DNA of 64,000 nt from JAOUEA01 sp040882605 (GCA_040882605.1 JBBEAY010000059.1:1-64000), one strand, 5' to 3'. Counted from the first letter of the stretch, positions 1 to 8,395 are shown. The notes: a model not told the origin generated them from the letters alone. A program made the numbers and translations.

Positions 1-3
1 AGC

Positions 4-48
4 TGCTCAGTTTTCAACCGGCGAGAAGTGCTCAGTTTTCACCCGGCG
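4..48. repeat. Pair of 20-bp direct repeats, probable IS21-type element end
   Basis: Two copies of tgctcagttttca(a/c)ccggcg lie at 4-23 and 29-48, differing at one base and spaced 25 bases apart. Closely spaced, similarly worded repeats are typical of the multiple transposase-binding sites at IS21-family termini. That family assignment is from memory of such ends and no istA/istB gene lies inside the window, so the element body would be to the left. The repeats are also read as the last codons of the gene that ends at 7. Confidence 0.45.
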
Positions 49-402
49 TCGACAAAAGGGAACTCTCATCGTCGAGACGCGCTCGGGCGACATCGCCTCG
101 GGGCCATCGTCCTCTTCTAGTTCCGCCAATCGATCCGCGGCGTTTGCGATAGCGGAGCTTATGGCAATGCACTTGAGGGATAGCTCTTGAAGAGAGGGAT
201 CGGACTGCGGCTCGGCGAGCGCTGAAGCCTTGCCCAGTGAGCGAGCCGCATCGGCAAGAGCATGCCATTCGACCCTTCGGACTGATGTCCAGTCCCCCTC
301 CAACTTCGGATTGATGACGGCTATGGCGGCGCTGATGCTGTCGTCGGCAATCGACAGTTGCCGGTACCAGCTCACCGCAGCTTCCATCGCTTTGAAATCC
401 AC
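7..402 (-). CDS. Hypothetical helical protein, C-terminus supplied by the repeat pair
   Basis: A 131-residue protein of unknown function, rich in Ala, Ser and acidic residues and probably helical, with no motif I recognise. It begins three bases after the stop of the upstream OGG-fold gene and so is probably the last gene of the hsdR transcript. The last residues (VKTEHFSPVEN) are translated from the two 20-bp repeats at 4-48, and the stop lies inside the first repeat. The native C-terminus was therefore probably removed when a mobile element inserted, and the protein may be shortened. The basic stretch FCRRRVK just before the end also looks unlike the acidic body. Confidence 0.6.
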   Translation of the reverse strand: MDFKAMEAAVSWYRQLSIADDSISAAIAVINPKLEGDWTSVRRVEWHALADAARSLGKASALAEPQSDPSLQELSLKCIAISSAIANAADRLAELEEDDGPEAMSPERVSTMRVPFCRRRVKTEHFSPVEN

Positions 403-404
403 GG

Positions 405-1103
405 TTATTGAGCGTCCAATCCTTCAAACAACGCTCGCTCTACCCAGTCGGATTGGATCCCCTGCTCTGAAGCCAATCGCTGAGCGAACTCGAGGTAGCT
501 GAGGTACTGCCTGGTTCGAAGTCCACCCGTGTAGCGAGGGAGGTCGAAGCCGCGGTCAGGTATGGCCCACAGCGAGGTGTGCACAAATCGATCGTAGATG
601 AGCGGCTTCAGGGTCTGGTTGTCGCGGTATCCCGAGAAGTACAGGAACTTGGTACCGAACGCTACTCCCATCTGACGGATCAGTGCCCTGCCAGCGGGGC
701 CGAACATGCCGGGGTATGCCTCACCGGCATCCGACTTCGCCAGATCGGTGATTCTCGGGAGAGTGGTCGGGTGCTCATGCGCAGACTCGACCATCTGTCG
801 GACCCTTTCGGCCCCGTAGCCGGTTCTTCCGAACCCCCATGCCATCACGATCACAAGGAATGACAACGGATCCATATGACGTTGGTCGTGCACCCACGAA
901 CGACGGATACCTCCGCTCGTGGCGACCTCGCTGTCCAAGACTGCTAGGCCAGATCGCACAGGTTCGCCCAGGTGCCCTAGGCGTTGAGTCCAGCTCTGGA
1001 TGTTCCAGGCAACCAATTGTTCTCCTGGATCCCAATCGTTCAAATGCGCTCGCAGTTTGCTGACCGAGCCAGTCAGTCGTTCACTCCCATTGAGCGAGTT
1101 CAT
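405..1103 (-). CDS. Putative 8-oxoguanine glycosylase OGG-fold protein
   Basis: A 232-residue protein. The segment around residues 135-180 (FGPAGRALIRQMG, then FGTKFLYFSGY and LIYDRFVHTSLW) resembles the helix-hairpin-helix core of uncharacterised bacterial proteins annotated as 8-oxoguanine DNA glycosylase OGG fold. These are often found in defence islands and have no proven repair role. The start overlaps the hsdR stop by four bases (ATGA), so it is translationally coupled to the restriction subunit. The next gene follows after three bases. I infer a DNA-binding or base-flipping accessory of the restriction system. The family call rests on motif resemblance only, and I cannot identify the catalytic Lys/Asp pair with certainty. 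Confidence 0.6.
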   Translation of the reverse strand: MNSLNGSERLTGSVSKLRAHLNDWDPGEQLVAWNIQSWTQRLGHLGEPVRSGLAVLDSEVATSGGIRRSWVHDQRHMDPLSFLVIVMAWGFGRTGYGAERVRQMVESAHEHPTTLPRITDLAKSDAGEAYPGMFGPAGRALIRQMGVAFGTKFLYFSGYRDNQTLKPLIYDRFVHTSLWAIPDRGFDLPRYTGGLRTRQYLSYLEFAQRLASEQGIQSDWVERALFEGLDAQ

Positions 1104-4100
1104 CGTGTCGGCTCCCCCTTGAGAACAGTCATGACTTCCGCAATCGTCTCGACATCATCCGCCGATGCTGCTCGCAGTACCAGCGGGCCGAAGCGGGGGT
1201 CGGTGCTGTCGGGCTTCAGCAGGATGCTCGATCGTCGCTCGCCGTCGTCGGAGACGATCTCGCCTTGGCGTTCGTAGATCTTGACGGTGTATGAGCCGCC
1301 GTGTTCGGGGTCGGCGATGCCGTGGTGCTGTACGAGCAGCACCCGCCCGTTGCGCGATCCTTCGACGGGCGCTCGGAACACGCAATACGCGCCGTCAGGG
1401 ATCCGCCGGTTCATGGACTCCCCCGTCACCTGGGCCACGAAGAGCCCTTCGCGGGGCTCAACCCCCGACACCGAGACCCAGGAGTCCACCTCCACCGTCT
1501 GTGAGCCGCTGAAGCTCCCTGCGGCGGCTTCCAGGGTCGTCAGGGGGATGCAGTTCTCGTAGGGCCGGACCTCGCTCGGCTCGAGGCGTCGGAACGGCAC
1601 CACCTCAGCCTCGACGACGGGCGCCGCGCCGATCTCGGTGAACTCCCACCCGAGCTGCTCCGCCTGTTCCAGCACCGTCTCGACAGCCCGCGCCTGCATG
1701 TCGGGCGGATAACCGTGACGGCGGAGGATGCGCTTGACGGCCACGCGCATGGCGGCCTGCACGCTCTCCTTCTGCGTCCAGTCGATCGTGGCGTTCCGTC
1801 TCACGGTCTCGGTCAGCTCTCGCGCGATCGTCCTGAGCACCTCGTCGCCGAGCACCGCGACCGCGCTGTCGTTCGTCTCAAGGGCGTCGTAGAACGCGAG
1901 CTCGTCGTCCGAGAGCCCAAGGTCCTCGCCACGTTCCTGTGCGGCGCGCATCTGGCGTGCGAGCTCGATCAGCTCCTCGATCACCTGCGCGGTGGTGATC
2001 GCGCGTGCCTGGTACTTCTTCAGTGATGCTTCGAGCATCTCGGAGAAGCGCCGCGATTGCACCAGGCTCCGACGCTGCTTCGACACGATCTCGTCGTTCA
2101 GCAGCTTCTGCAGCAGTTCCACGGCAAGGTTCCGCTGCGGCATCTCGCGCACCTCTGCCAGGAACTCCTCTGACAGCAGCGAGATGTCGGGCTTCTGCAA
2201 GCCAGCGGCCTCGAAGACATCGATCACCCCCTCGGGCGCGATCGCGCCTGCCACGATCTGGCGGATCGCGTGGTCGAGATCCTCGGTCGCGGTTCGCGCG
2301 CCGCGCTCGGTCTTCACGAGCGCGGCTTTCACCGTCTGGAAGAACGCCACTTCGTCGCGCACCGCGAGCGCCTCTTCGCGAGGCACCGAGAGCGCGAACG
2401 CCTTGGAGAGCTGCAGCACCGTCTGGACCAGCCGATCTCGACCGTCGTCGAGCCCCAGCACATGTTCGAGCGCTGCTGGCAACACTTGCATCCGCTGGCT
2501 GGCCGTTCCTTCGAGGAACGGCCGGTAGTCGAAGCCGTGGAAGATGTCGCGGCAGACCTCGACCTTCTCGAGCAAGACCGCGACCGCCTCGCCCTGGTCG
2601 ATCGCGGCTTCACCGGTGCCCCCGCTCTCCGCGTACACGGCGAGGGCTTTGCGCAGGTCGTCGGCGATGCCCAGGTAGTCGACGATGAGACCGCCCGGCT
2701 TGTCGCGGAAGACCCGATTCACGCGAGCGATCGCTTGCATGAGACCGTGACCACGCATCGGCTTGTCCACGTACATCGTGTGCAAGCTGGGCGCGTCGAA
2801 CCCCGTGAGCCACATGTCGCGAACGATGACGAGCCTGAACGGATCGGCCGCGTCCTTGAACCTCGTGGCGAGCGCCTCCCGCCGGGCCTTGTTCCGGATG
2901 TGCGCCTGCCAGCTCACCGGGTCGGTGTTGGAGCCGGTCATCACGACCTTGATCGCTCCTGCGGCGTCGTTATCGGCGTGCCACTCGGGACGCAGCTTCA
3001 CGAGCTCGGCATGGAGGTCGACGCAGACGCGACGGCTCATGCACACGACCATCGCCTTACCCTCCATCGCCTGCAGACGATCCTCGAAGTGCTCGACCAG
3101 GTCGGCCGCGATCATCGACAGTCGCTTCTCGGTGCCGACCACGGCCTCGAGCTGCGCCCATCTCGACTTCAGCCTCTCGCGGCGTTGTTCCTCCTCGCCC
3201 TCGGTGATCTCGTCGAATTCCTCGTCGAGCTTCGGACGCTCCTCGGCGACCAGGTCGAGCTTCGCGAGCCGGCTCTCGTAGTAGATGGGGACCGTGGCAC
3301 CGTCCTCGACCGCCCGGCGGATGTCGTAGCGGTCGATGTAGTCCCCGAACACCGCCCGTGTGTCGCGGTCGTCGAGCTCGAGCGGGGTGCCAGTGAAGCC
3401 GACGAAGGTCGCGTTGGGCAATGCATCGCGCATGTGCCGGGCGAACCCGTCGATGAAGTCGTACTGGGTGCGGTGGGCCTCGTCGGCGATCACCACGATG
3501 TTCCGCCGCTCGCTGAGGGTCGGGAACCGATCGCCCTTCTCCTCGGGCAAGAATTTCTGCACCGTCGTGAAGACGACACCACCAGAGGCGCGTTCGAGAA
3601 GGGCGCGGAGCTCAGCCCGGCTCTCTGCTTGCTCGGGCGTCTGACGGAGCAGATCTCGGCATCGCGAGAACACGCCGAAGAGCTGGCCGTCGAGATCGAT
3701 CCGGTCCGTGAGCACGACGATCGTTGGGTTCGCCATCGCCGGCTCGGCGATCAGCTTGCCGGCGAAGAACGCCATCGTGAGACTCTTGCCGGACCCCTGG
3801 GTGTGCCAGACCACGCCACCGCGCTGATCACCGTCTTCCGCCGCGGCGCGCACGGCCGTCTCGACAGCTTTCCTCGTCGCGTGGAACTGGTGATAGCCCG
3901 CGATCTTCTTGGCGAGCTTGCCGTCCTCGTCCTCGAAGACGATGAATCGCTGTAGCAGGTCGAGGAACCGTGAGTGCTCGAAGACTCCTCGGACGAGCAC
4001 CTCGAGCTTGTTGGCGGTCGGTGGCGCGAGTTCGTCGCCGTCGATGGTGCGCCACGGCATGAACCACTCCTTCGAGGCGGTGAGCGATCCGATCCGCGCA

Positions 4101-4702
4101 TCGGCGAGCCCGTCGGAGGCCACCATGACCGCGTTGTAGCGCTCCAGCGCCGGGATCTCCTGCTTGTAGGTCTGGTGTTGCTTGAAAGCTTGAAGCCAGT
4201 CTCCGTCCTCGTCCTTCGGGTTCTTGAGCTCGAGGTCGGCCAGCGGGATCCCATTGACGAAGACCAGCACGTCGGGACGCCGCTCCGAACGGTCGAGCAC
4301 CGTGAACTGGTTCACCACGAGCCAGTCGTTGGCACCGGGGTCGCGGTAGTCGATCAGATCCACCAGGTGTCCGCGGACGCCACCCGCCGAGGGGTCCTGG
4401 ACCTCGACTGAGACGCCGTCGACGAGGTGCCGGTGCGTGGCCCGGTTCTCCACCACGAGAGACGGAGAGGTCGTGCGCTGCAGCACCCGGATCGCCTCGT
4501 CGATCGCCGCGATCGGCACGCCGGGGTTGATGCGGACGAGCGCGCTCCGCAGCCGCCCTTTCAGCAAGACCTCGCGGTAGTCATCACGCTCGGCCCCGGG
4601 CTCTCCCGGTGCGATCCGGGCGCCATGAAGAACCTGGTAGCCGAGATCGCCGAGCCACTCGAGGAGCGCCTCCTCAGCCACCGATTCATTCATGCCTGCC
4701 AT
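1100..4702 (-). CDS. hsdR: Type I restriction enzyme R subunit fused to a C-terminal S24 (LexA-like) domain
   Basis: A 1200-residue HsdR motor/nuclease. The N-terminal PD-(D/E)xK nuclease shows D144 and E158-L-K160 followed by a Q-rich stretch. The SF2 translocase has Walker A TQGSGKS (301-307), DEAH (407-410), the TGTP motif near 437 and the helicase C motif QAIARVNR near 656. The DUF3387-like helical region covers about 700-1010. Residues about 1040-1195 are extra: they read as an S24/LexA-type peptidase fold with VTGESM (Ser1096) and YTVKIYE (Lys1141), the expected Ser-Lys dyad. Ordinary HsdR ends before this. It is the first gene of a three-gene minus-strand set and is divergent from abiEi. 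Its hsdM/hsdS partners are about 9 kb away. Either the S24 domain senses DNA damage or repressor-like signals, or it self-cleaves; both are inference. Confidence 0.92.
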   Translation of the reverse strand: MAGMNESVAEEALLEWLGDLGYQVLHGARIAPGEPGAERDDYREVLLKGRLRSALVRINPGVPIAAIDEAIRVLQRTTSPSLVVENRATHRHLVDGVSVEVQDPSAGGVRGHLVDLIDYRDPGANDWLVVNQFTVLDRSERRPDVLVFVNGIPLADLELKNPKDEDGDWLQAFKQHQTYKQEIPALERYNAVMVASDGLADARIGSLTASKEWFMPWRTIDGDELAPPTANKLEVLVRGVFEHSRFLDLLQRFIVFEDEDGKLAKKIAGYHQFHATRKAVETAVRAAAEDGDQRGGVVWHTQGSGKSLTMAFFAGKLIAEPAMANPTIVVLTDRIDLDGQLFGVFSRCRDLLRQTPEQAESRAELRALLERASGGVVFTTVQKFLPEEKGDRFPTLSERRNIVVIADEAHRTQYDFIDGFARHMRDALPNATFVGFTGTPLELDDRDTRAVFGDYIDRYDIRRAVEDGATVPIYYESRLAKLDLVAEERPKLDEEFDEITEGEEEQRRERLKSRWAQLEAVVGTEKRLSMIAADLVEHFEDRLQAMEGKAMVVCMSRRVCVDLHAELVKLRPEWHADNDAAGAIKVVMTGSNTDPVSWQAHIRNKARREALATRFKDAADPFRLVIVRDMWLTGFDAPSLHTMYVDKPMRGHGLMQAIARVNRVFRDKPGGLIVDYLGIADDLRKALAVYAESGGTGEAAIDQGEAVAVLLEKVEVCRDIFHGFDYRPFLEGTASQRMQVLPAALEHVLGLDDGRDRLVQTVLQLSKAFALSVPREEALAVRDEVAFFQTVKAALVKTERGARTATEDLDHAIRQIVAGAIAPEGVIDVFEAAGLQKPDISLLSEEFLAEVREMPQRNLAVELLQKLLNDEIVSKQRRSLVQSRRFSEMLEASLKKYQARAITTAQVIEELIELARQMRAAQERGEDLGLSDDELAFYDALETNDSAVAVLGDEVLRTIARELTETVRRNATIDWTQKESVQAAMRVAVKRILRRHGYPPDMQARAVETVLEQAEQLGWEFTEIGAAPVVEAEVVPFRRLEPSEVRPYENCIPLTTLEAAAGSFSGSQTVEVDSWVSVSGVEPREGLFVAQVTGESMNRRIPDGAYCVFRAPVEGSRNGRVLLVQHHGIADPEHGGSYTVKIYERQGEIVSDDGERRSSILLKPDSTDPRFGPLVLRAASADDVETIAEVMTVLKGEPTR

Positions 4703-4878
4703 CTGCCCGCCTTCGCCGGGAACGTCGCTAGCCTAGCCTTCGACGGTACGGAGGTATTGCGTATAGCTGCGATGCACGTATCTGTCTTGAACCTTGATAT
4801 CTGGCTTTCCGATATCTTCATCTGTATACTGCCAGTGGTGATATCTAGCTCCCACTCGGATAAAGGGACTGTAGCTAT
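4703..4878. promoter_or_regulatory. Divergent promoter region with three GATATC palindromes
   Basis: This 176-bp gap separates hsdR (leftward) from abiEi (rightward). It is far more AT-rich than its surroundings between 4755 and 4880. GATATC occurs at 4796-4801, 4811-4816 and 4840-4845; the first is followed by TGGC and the last is preceded by GCCAGTG, giving a loose inverted repeat. AbiEi antitoxins of known systems repress their own promoter by binding inverted repeats, so these are candidate AbiEi operators. GTATACT-like and TATAGCT-like words here could be -10 boxes. No transcript start can be assigned from sequence alone. Confidence 0.45.
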
Positions 4879-5682
4879 ATGAAGGCTGGGATCTCGAGAG
4901 AGGGGCGGGAAGATCTCGCCCGCGTCGTGGGGCCTGGACGACGGTTCGTTCGCGGAGCCGACGTTATCGAGGTGTTGGGGGTGGGCAGGCGTGAGGCCGT
5001 CGAGAAGCTCGGCGCCTGGGCACGCAGCGGTTGGCTCCGCCGGGTCCGGCGGGATCTCTACATCCCGGTGCCGGTCGACGCCGACGCGCCGGACAGTTGG
5101 TCGGAAGATCCACTCGTCGTGGCCGACGAGGTCTGGTCTCCTTGTTACTTCACCGGCTGGACCGCGGCCAACCACTGGGAGCTTACGGAGCAGGTCTTCC
5201 GCACCGTGGTCGTGAAGACCACGACTCGCTTCCGGCGCTCGCCGATGACGCTGCTCGATCAGGACTACCTGCTTCGCCGCGTCTCGCCCGACGCCCTGGC
5301 TTGGGGGCTCGAGACCGTGTGGATAGCCGAGCGCCGGGTCAAGGTCGCTTCTCCAGCTCGTGCGGTGATCGAGATCCTCGACGAACCGCGGCTCGGGGGT
5401 GGCATCCGTCACGTAGCCGAGATCCTCGCCGCCTACCTCCGCGAGCACGACGCGGGGCTCCTGGTCGAGGCGGGGGACCAACTCGGCAACCGCACCGTGT
5501 TCAAGAGGCTGGGCTATCTGTTGTCAGAGATGGATGCCGCGCCAGGGGTCGTCGACCGATCCCTCGAACGGATTTCCGCGGGATTCTCGCTGCTCGACCC
5601 GAGCGCCCCGGCGCGCGGCCCGTACGCCCGAGCCTGGAACCTCCGGATCAATGTCAGCGTGGGTGGGGAAGATGCCTCGTGA
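4879..5682 (+). CDS. abiEi: AbiEi-family antitoxin / transcriptional repressor
   Basis: A 267-residue protein with an N-terminal winged-helix region (about 15-70: VIEVLGVGRREAVEKLGAWARSGWLRRVRRDLYIPV) and a C-terminal antitoxin domain. The sequence SPCYFTGWTAANHWELTEQVF followed by the VVKTTTRFRRSP strand is typical of the type IV toxin-antitoxin AbiEi family. In known systems AbiEi neutralises the AbiEii nucleotidyltransferase without direct contact and represses the operon. The stop overlaps the downstream GTG start (GTGA), as expected for the pair. Its upstream region carries three GATATC palindromes that could be its operator. Confidence 0.88.
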   Translation: MKAGISREGREDLARVVGPGRRFVRGADVIEVLGVGRREAVEKLGAWARSGWLRRVRRDLYIPVPVDADAPDSWSEDPLVVADEVWSPCYFTGWTAANHWELTEQVFRTVVVKTTTRFRRSPMTLLDQDYLLRRVSPDALAWGLETVWIAERRVKVASPARAVIEILDEPRLGGGIRHVAEILAAYLREHDAGLLVEAGDQLGNRTVFKRLGYLLSEMDAAPGVVDRSLERISAGFSLLDPSAPARGPYARAWNLRINVSVGGEDAS

Positions 5683-6851
5683 TCCCGCAGGCCGAGGTCA
5701 GGGCGCTCGCCGCCGAGTGGCAGCTGCGCATGGACGTGATCGAGAAGGATTACATGCTGGGCTGGCTCCTCGCGGGTATCGCGCAGGAGCCGGAACTACG
5801 AGACACCTGGGTCTTCAAGGGCGGCACGTGTCTACGCAAGTGCTACTACGAGACGTACCGGTTCTCCGAAGATCTCGACTTCACGGTCGGACCGGGAGGC
5901 CCCCAGGAGCCCGCCGACCTCTCACGGGTGTTCGTCGGCGTTGCCGACTGGCTCTTCGAAGCGTCGGGCATCCAGCTTCGGGTCGGTGACGACTCGTTCG
6001 TGCGGCGGAAGAACCGTCGAGGGAACCCGACTACGCAGGGGCGCCTCGCGTTCTCCGGCCCGAACCAGCCGCCTCAGCTGCCGAAAGTGAAGCTCGACCT
6101 CACGAGCGACGAAGTACTGGTGTCGGGCTCGGTGGGACGACCGATCGCTCACCCTTACAGCGACGGAGTGCTGCCCGTCTCCTCGGTTCCCTGCTACTCG
6201 CTGCCTGAGCTCTTCGCCGAGAAGCTTCGGGCGCTCGCCGAGCGTTGCCGGCCCAGGGACCTCTACGACGTGATTCATATCTACCGGCACCCCGATCTGT
6301 TAGGAGAGGCGCCAGCCGTGACGGCGATCCTCGATCAGAAGTGCGCCCACGCCGGCATCGCCGTCCCAACGGCGGAGTCGGTCCGGGCCGAGCCTCACCA
6401 GTCCGAGCTCGAAGAGGAATGGGCCAACATGCTCGACCATCAGCTCCCGCACCTGCCGCCGGTCCGGGAGTTCTGGGCAGCACTCGACGATGTCTTCGCT
6501 TGGCTCGGGGGGCAGATCCGACCGGCGCCTCTCCCCCGGGCAGAGCTCGGACCAACCAGCGACTGGATGCCAGAACCTGGCATGACCACGTGGCGGCTCG
6601 GCGTGCCACTCGAACTGATCCGCTTCGCGGGCGCGAACAGGCTGAAGGTCGAGATCGACTACCGCGCCGAGAACGGTCGCGTCGGCCCCCGCGTCGTCGA
6701 CCCGTACTCGCTACGGCGAACACGCGACGGCAACCTGATCCTGTTCGTGGTCAACGATCGAGGTCAGCTCCGGAGCTACCGTCTCGATCGCATCGCCGCT
6801 GCCCGGCCCACGAATATGACCTTCACTCCGCGCTTCCGGGTGGAGTTCTGA
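5679..6851 (+). CDS. abiEii: AbiEii-family nucleotidyltransferase toxin
   Basis: A 390-residue protein. The start chosen is GTG at 5679, which overlaps the abiEi stop and gives the normal family N-terminus; the frame stays open further upstream but there it only shadows abiEi. The nucleotidyltransferase core is clear: FKGGTCLRK (47-55) then RFSEDLDFTV (61-70), the hG[GS]...[DE]x[DE] motif that binds NTP and metal, and later SLPELFAEKLRAL and RPRDLYDV, typical of AbiEii. Known AbiEii-type toxins transfer nucleotides to tRNA or other targets and cause abortive infection. About 120 residues at the C-terminus (from VREFWAALDD on) extend past the core and contain a separate beta-rich segment of unknown role. 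Confidence 0.88.
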   Translation: MIPQAEVRALAAEWQLRMDVIEKDYMLGWLLAGIAQEPELRDTWVFKGGTCLRKCYYETYRFSEDLDFTVGPGGPQEPADLSRVFVGVADWLFEASGIQLRVGDDSFVRRKNRRGNPTTQGRLAFSGPNQPPQLPKVKLDLTSDEVLVSGSVGRPIAHPYSDGVLPVSSVPCYSLPELFAEKLRALAERCRPRDLYDVIHIYRHPDLLGEAPAVTAILDQKCAHAGIAVPTAESVRAEPHQSELEEEWANMLDHQLPHLPPVREFWAALDDVFAWLGGQIRPAPLPRAELGPTSDWMPEPGMTTWRLGVPLELIRFAGANRLKVEIDYRAENGRVGPRVVDPYSLRRTRDGNLILFVVNDRGQLRSYRLDRIAAARPTNMTFTPRFRVEF

Positions 6852-6877
6852 CGATCTGCTCAACGTACTGAGCAAGA

Positions 6878-7363
6878 CTACTCAGGGGACCGAGTGATCC
6901 GCTCCAGCTCGTGGCGGAGATCCGTGACCGCGTCCAGCGCGAGCTCGAGCTCATCGAGCGCCTCGAACTCGCCGTTGTCCCCTTCGGCGACGTCGAGCCG
7001 GATCGTCGCGGCACCGATCCTGCGCCGGATCTCGCGGAGCAGCTGGTGGATGCGCTCGGCGGGGGTGCCGGCCAGCCCGAGTCGGCTCGGCAGGTCGCCG
7101 AACCGCTCGTGGAAGTGCTGGTCGCGCGCCATCGCCCGCTCCTCGTCCTCGCCGTGCATGCCGGGCACGAACGCGAACAGGGCGAAGAAGATGCGCTCGT
7201 CGATGTTGTTGAGCGGTTCGATCATCGGTCTCGTCGCGCCCTCACCGAGCTCTATCTCGAGGTCGTCCATCTCGTGGATGAGACTGCGGGTGAGGGAGAG
7301 CGCCTGCCAGAGCAGCGCCTCGGTCGAGTCGCCGGTTTCCTGGCCCTCGAAGTCCGGCCTCAT
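6878..7363 (-). CDS. Hypothetical acidic helical protein
   Basis: A 161-residue, strongly acidic, helix-rich protein with heptad-like stretches at both ends (LLWQALSLTRSLIHEMDDLEIEL and ELALDAVTDLRHELERI). It has no signal peptide, membrane segment or recognised motif. It is convergent with abiEii. The small gene 7371-7535 ends seven bases upstream of its start, so the two are probably co-transcribed. Codon use matches the island, with G or C in most third positions. Function unknown. Confidence 0.6.
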   Translation of the reverse strand: MRPDFEGQETGDSTEALLWQALSLTRSLIHEMDDLEIELGEGATRPMIEPLNNIDERIFFALFAFVPGMHGEDEERAMARDQHFHERFGDLPSRLGLAGTPAERIHQLLREIRRRIGAATIRLDVAEGDNGEFEALDELELALDAVTDLRHELERITRSPE

Positions 7364-7370
7364 GCGAGCG

Positions 7371-7535
7371 TTACTTCTTCGACGAGTCGCTGCCTCCGGA
7401 AGCGCTCGAGGGCTTCACACCGGCCCCCGCGTTCTTCGGCGGGGGCGCCAGCTCGGATGCTGTCTTCGGCCCCGGCTCGTAGCCGCCGCGCTCCTCGATC
7501 CTCGACCGCTTGTCTCGGTCGGCGGACTTGCCCAC
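7371..7535 (-). CDS. Small hydrophilic protein (54 aa)
   Basis: A 54-residue protein starting with GTG (VGKSADRDKRSRIEERGGYE...) and ending in a Gly/Ser/Lys tail (GGSDSSKK). I chose this frame over another open frame on the same strand. This one has G or C in almost every third codon position and a good Shine-Dalgarno (GAGGTGA, about 6 bases before GTG). The competing frame gives an implausible Arg/Ala-rich peptide. It is rich in charged and disordered residues, with no recognised domain. It lies immediately upstream of the 161-residue acidic gene and is likely its operon partner. Confidence 0.55.
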   Translation of the reverse strand: MGKSADRDKRSRIEERGGYEPGPKTASELAPPPKNAGAGVKPSSASGGSDSSKK

Positions 7536-7626
7536 TGGTCACCTCAGGCCTGTCGTCGACTCATGTGCTCCATCTGGTCGAAGTCAGGATAGCCCGACGC
7601 CGGGCCGCACGAGTCGCCCGGTGTCT

Positions 7627-8395
7627 TTAGGAGGCAAGCTCTAGGCGCACCTCGTCGCGCTGACTCCAGGGGACGGGACGCACGTCGTAGGACCGAAGCG
7701 CGTCCTGCACATCGGCGGACACGGTTTGCTCCGTGTCGTTGAGCAGCGCGTACGCCCTCGACTCCGGTTCGCGGGCTTCCTTGGTGTCGAGCCAGGCGAA
7801 GACGAACGACTCAGCCGTGTCTTTTGCTCGGCCGGCCCACGGCACGCAGGACCCGCTCGGGCTGCTGCCTCGACCTCGGGACCACGAAATCGAACATGTG
7901 GTCGTAGCCACTCTTGCCGGCGAACTTCACGCGCGGGCTGTAGCGGATCTCGCTTAGGCCGAGCCACTCGACGAGATCCTCGTAGAACAGGCTCGCGACA
8001 TGCGGCTGTGCCAGGTAGAAGAGATCGTTCACCGCCAGCATCGCCTGAAGAAGGTTGTGCTTCCTCGCGGGGAAGTTGTCGACGGACGTGGTCACCGAGA
8101 GCTGGTCGTCGGCGAGCGCCACGCCGAACCCGCGGAGCGTCATCTCGAGCAGGCTCCGCCGCTTCGGGGTGTCGAGCCGGCATCCGGCGATCTCCAGGTC
8201 GTGGATGATCTGTCCGTCGTCGGTCAGGACGAATCCGCCGTTCCGTGTCTGGGCGTAGATCTGCAGGTGGTCGTTGTGGCGGTCGAGGTACGGCGTGGTG
8301 ATCTCGACCCAGTCCTTGACCTCGCGGAGCGTGGTTCGCTCCTTCACCCAGGCGACGTAGTCTTCGAGAAGCGTCTGGATCTCGGCAAGCGTCAT
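7627..8395 (-). pseudogene. DUF1828/DUF1829 gene with a single-base frameshift
   Basis: The ATG at 8395 opens a DUF1828-type protein (MTLAEIQTLLEDYVAWVKER, then LTDDGQIIHDLEIAGC). It reads through VRFAGKSGYDHMFDFVVP and stops at 7811. The expected DUF1829 C-terminus (KDTAESFVFAWLDTKEAR...VRPVPWSQRDEVRLELAS) continues in another frame to 7627. Removing one base from the T4 run at 7822-7825 (AAAA in the mRNA) joins the two perfectly. The start overlaps the stop of the upstream DUF6978 remnant (ATGA). This is either recent inactivation, a sequencing error in a homopolymer, or less likely a slippery site. Function of the family is unknown; members sit in defence or toxin-antitoxin neighbourhoods. 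Confidence 0.75.

Noticed and set aside
513..545. ggttcgaagtcc stretch resembling a tRNA T-loop
   Set aside because: No matching acceptor, D or anticodon stems; the sequence codes for the OGG-fold protein.
2270..3955. A 561-residue open frame on the plus strand opposite hsdR
   Set aside because: It is antisense to a gene with all HsdR motifs; the product is rich in Arg/His/Glu with no recognisable domain, as expected of a shadow frame in GC-rich DNA.
5031..5678. Extension of the AbiEii frame upstream by about 216 codons
   Set aside because: It runs over abiEi in another frame and gives Arg/Gly-rich nonsense; GTG at 5679 overlapping the abiEi stop gives the normal N-terminus.
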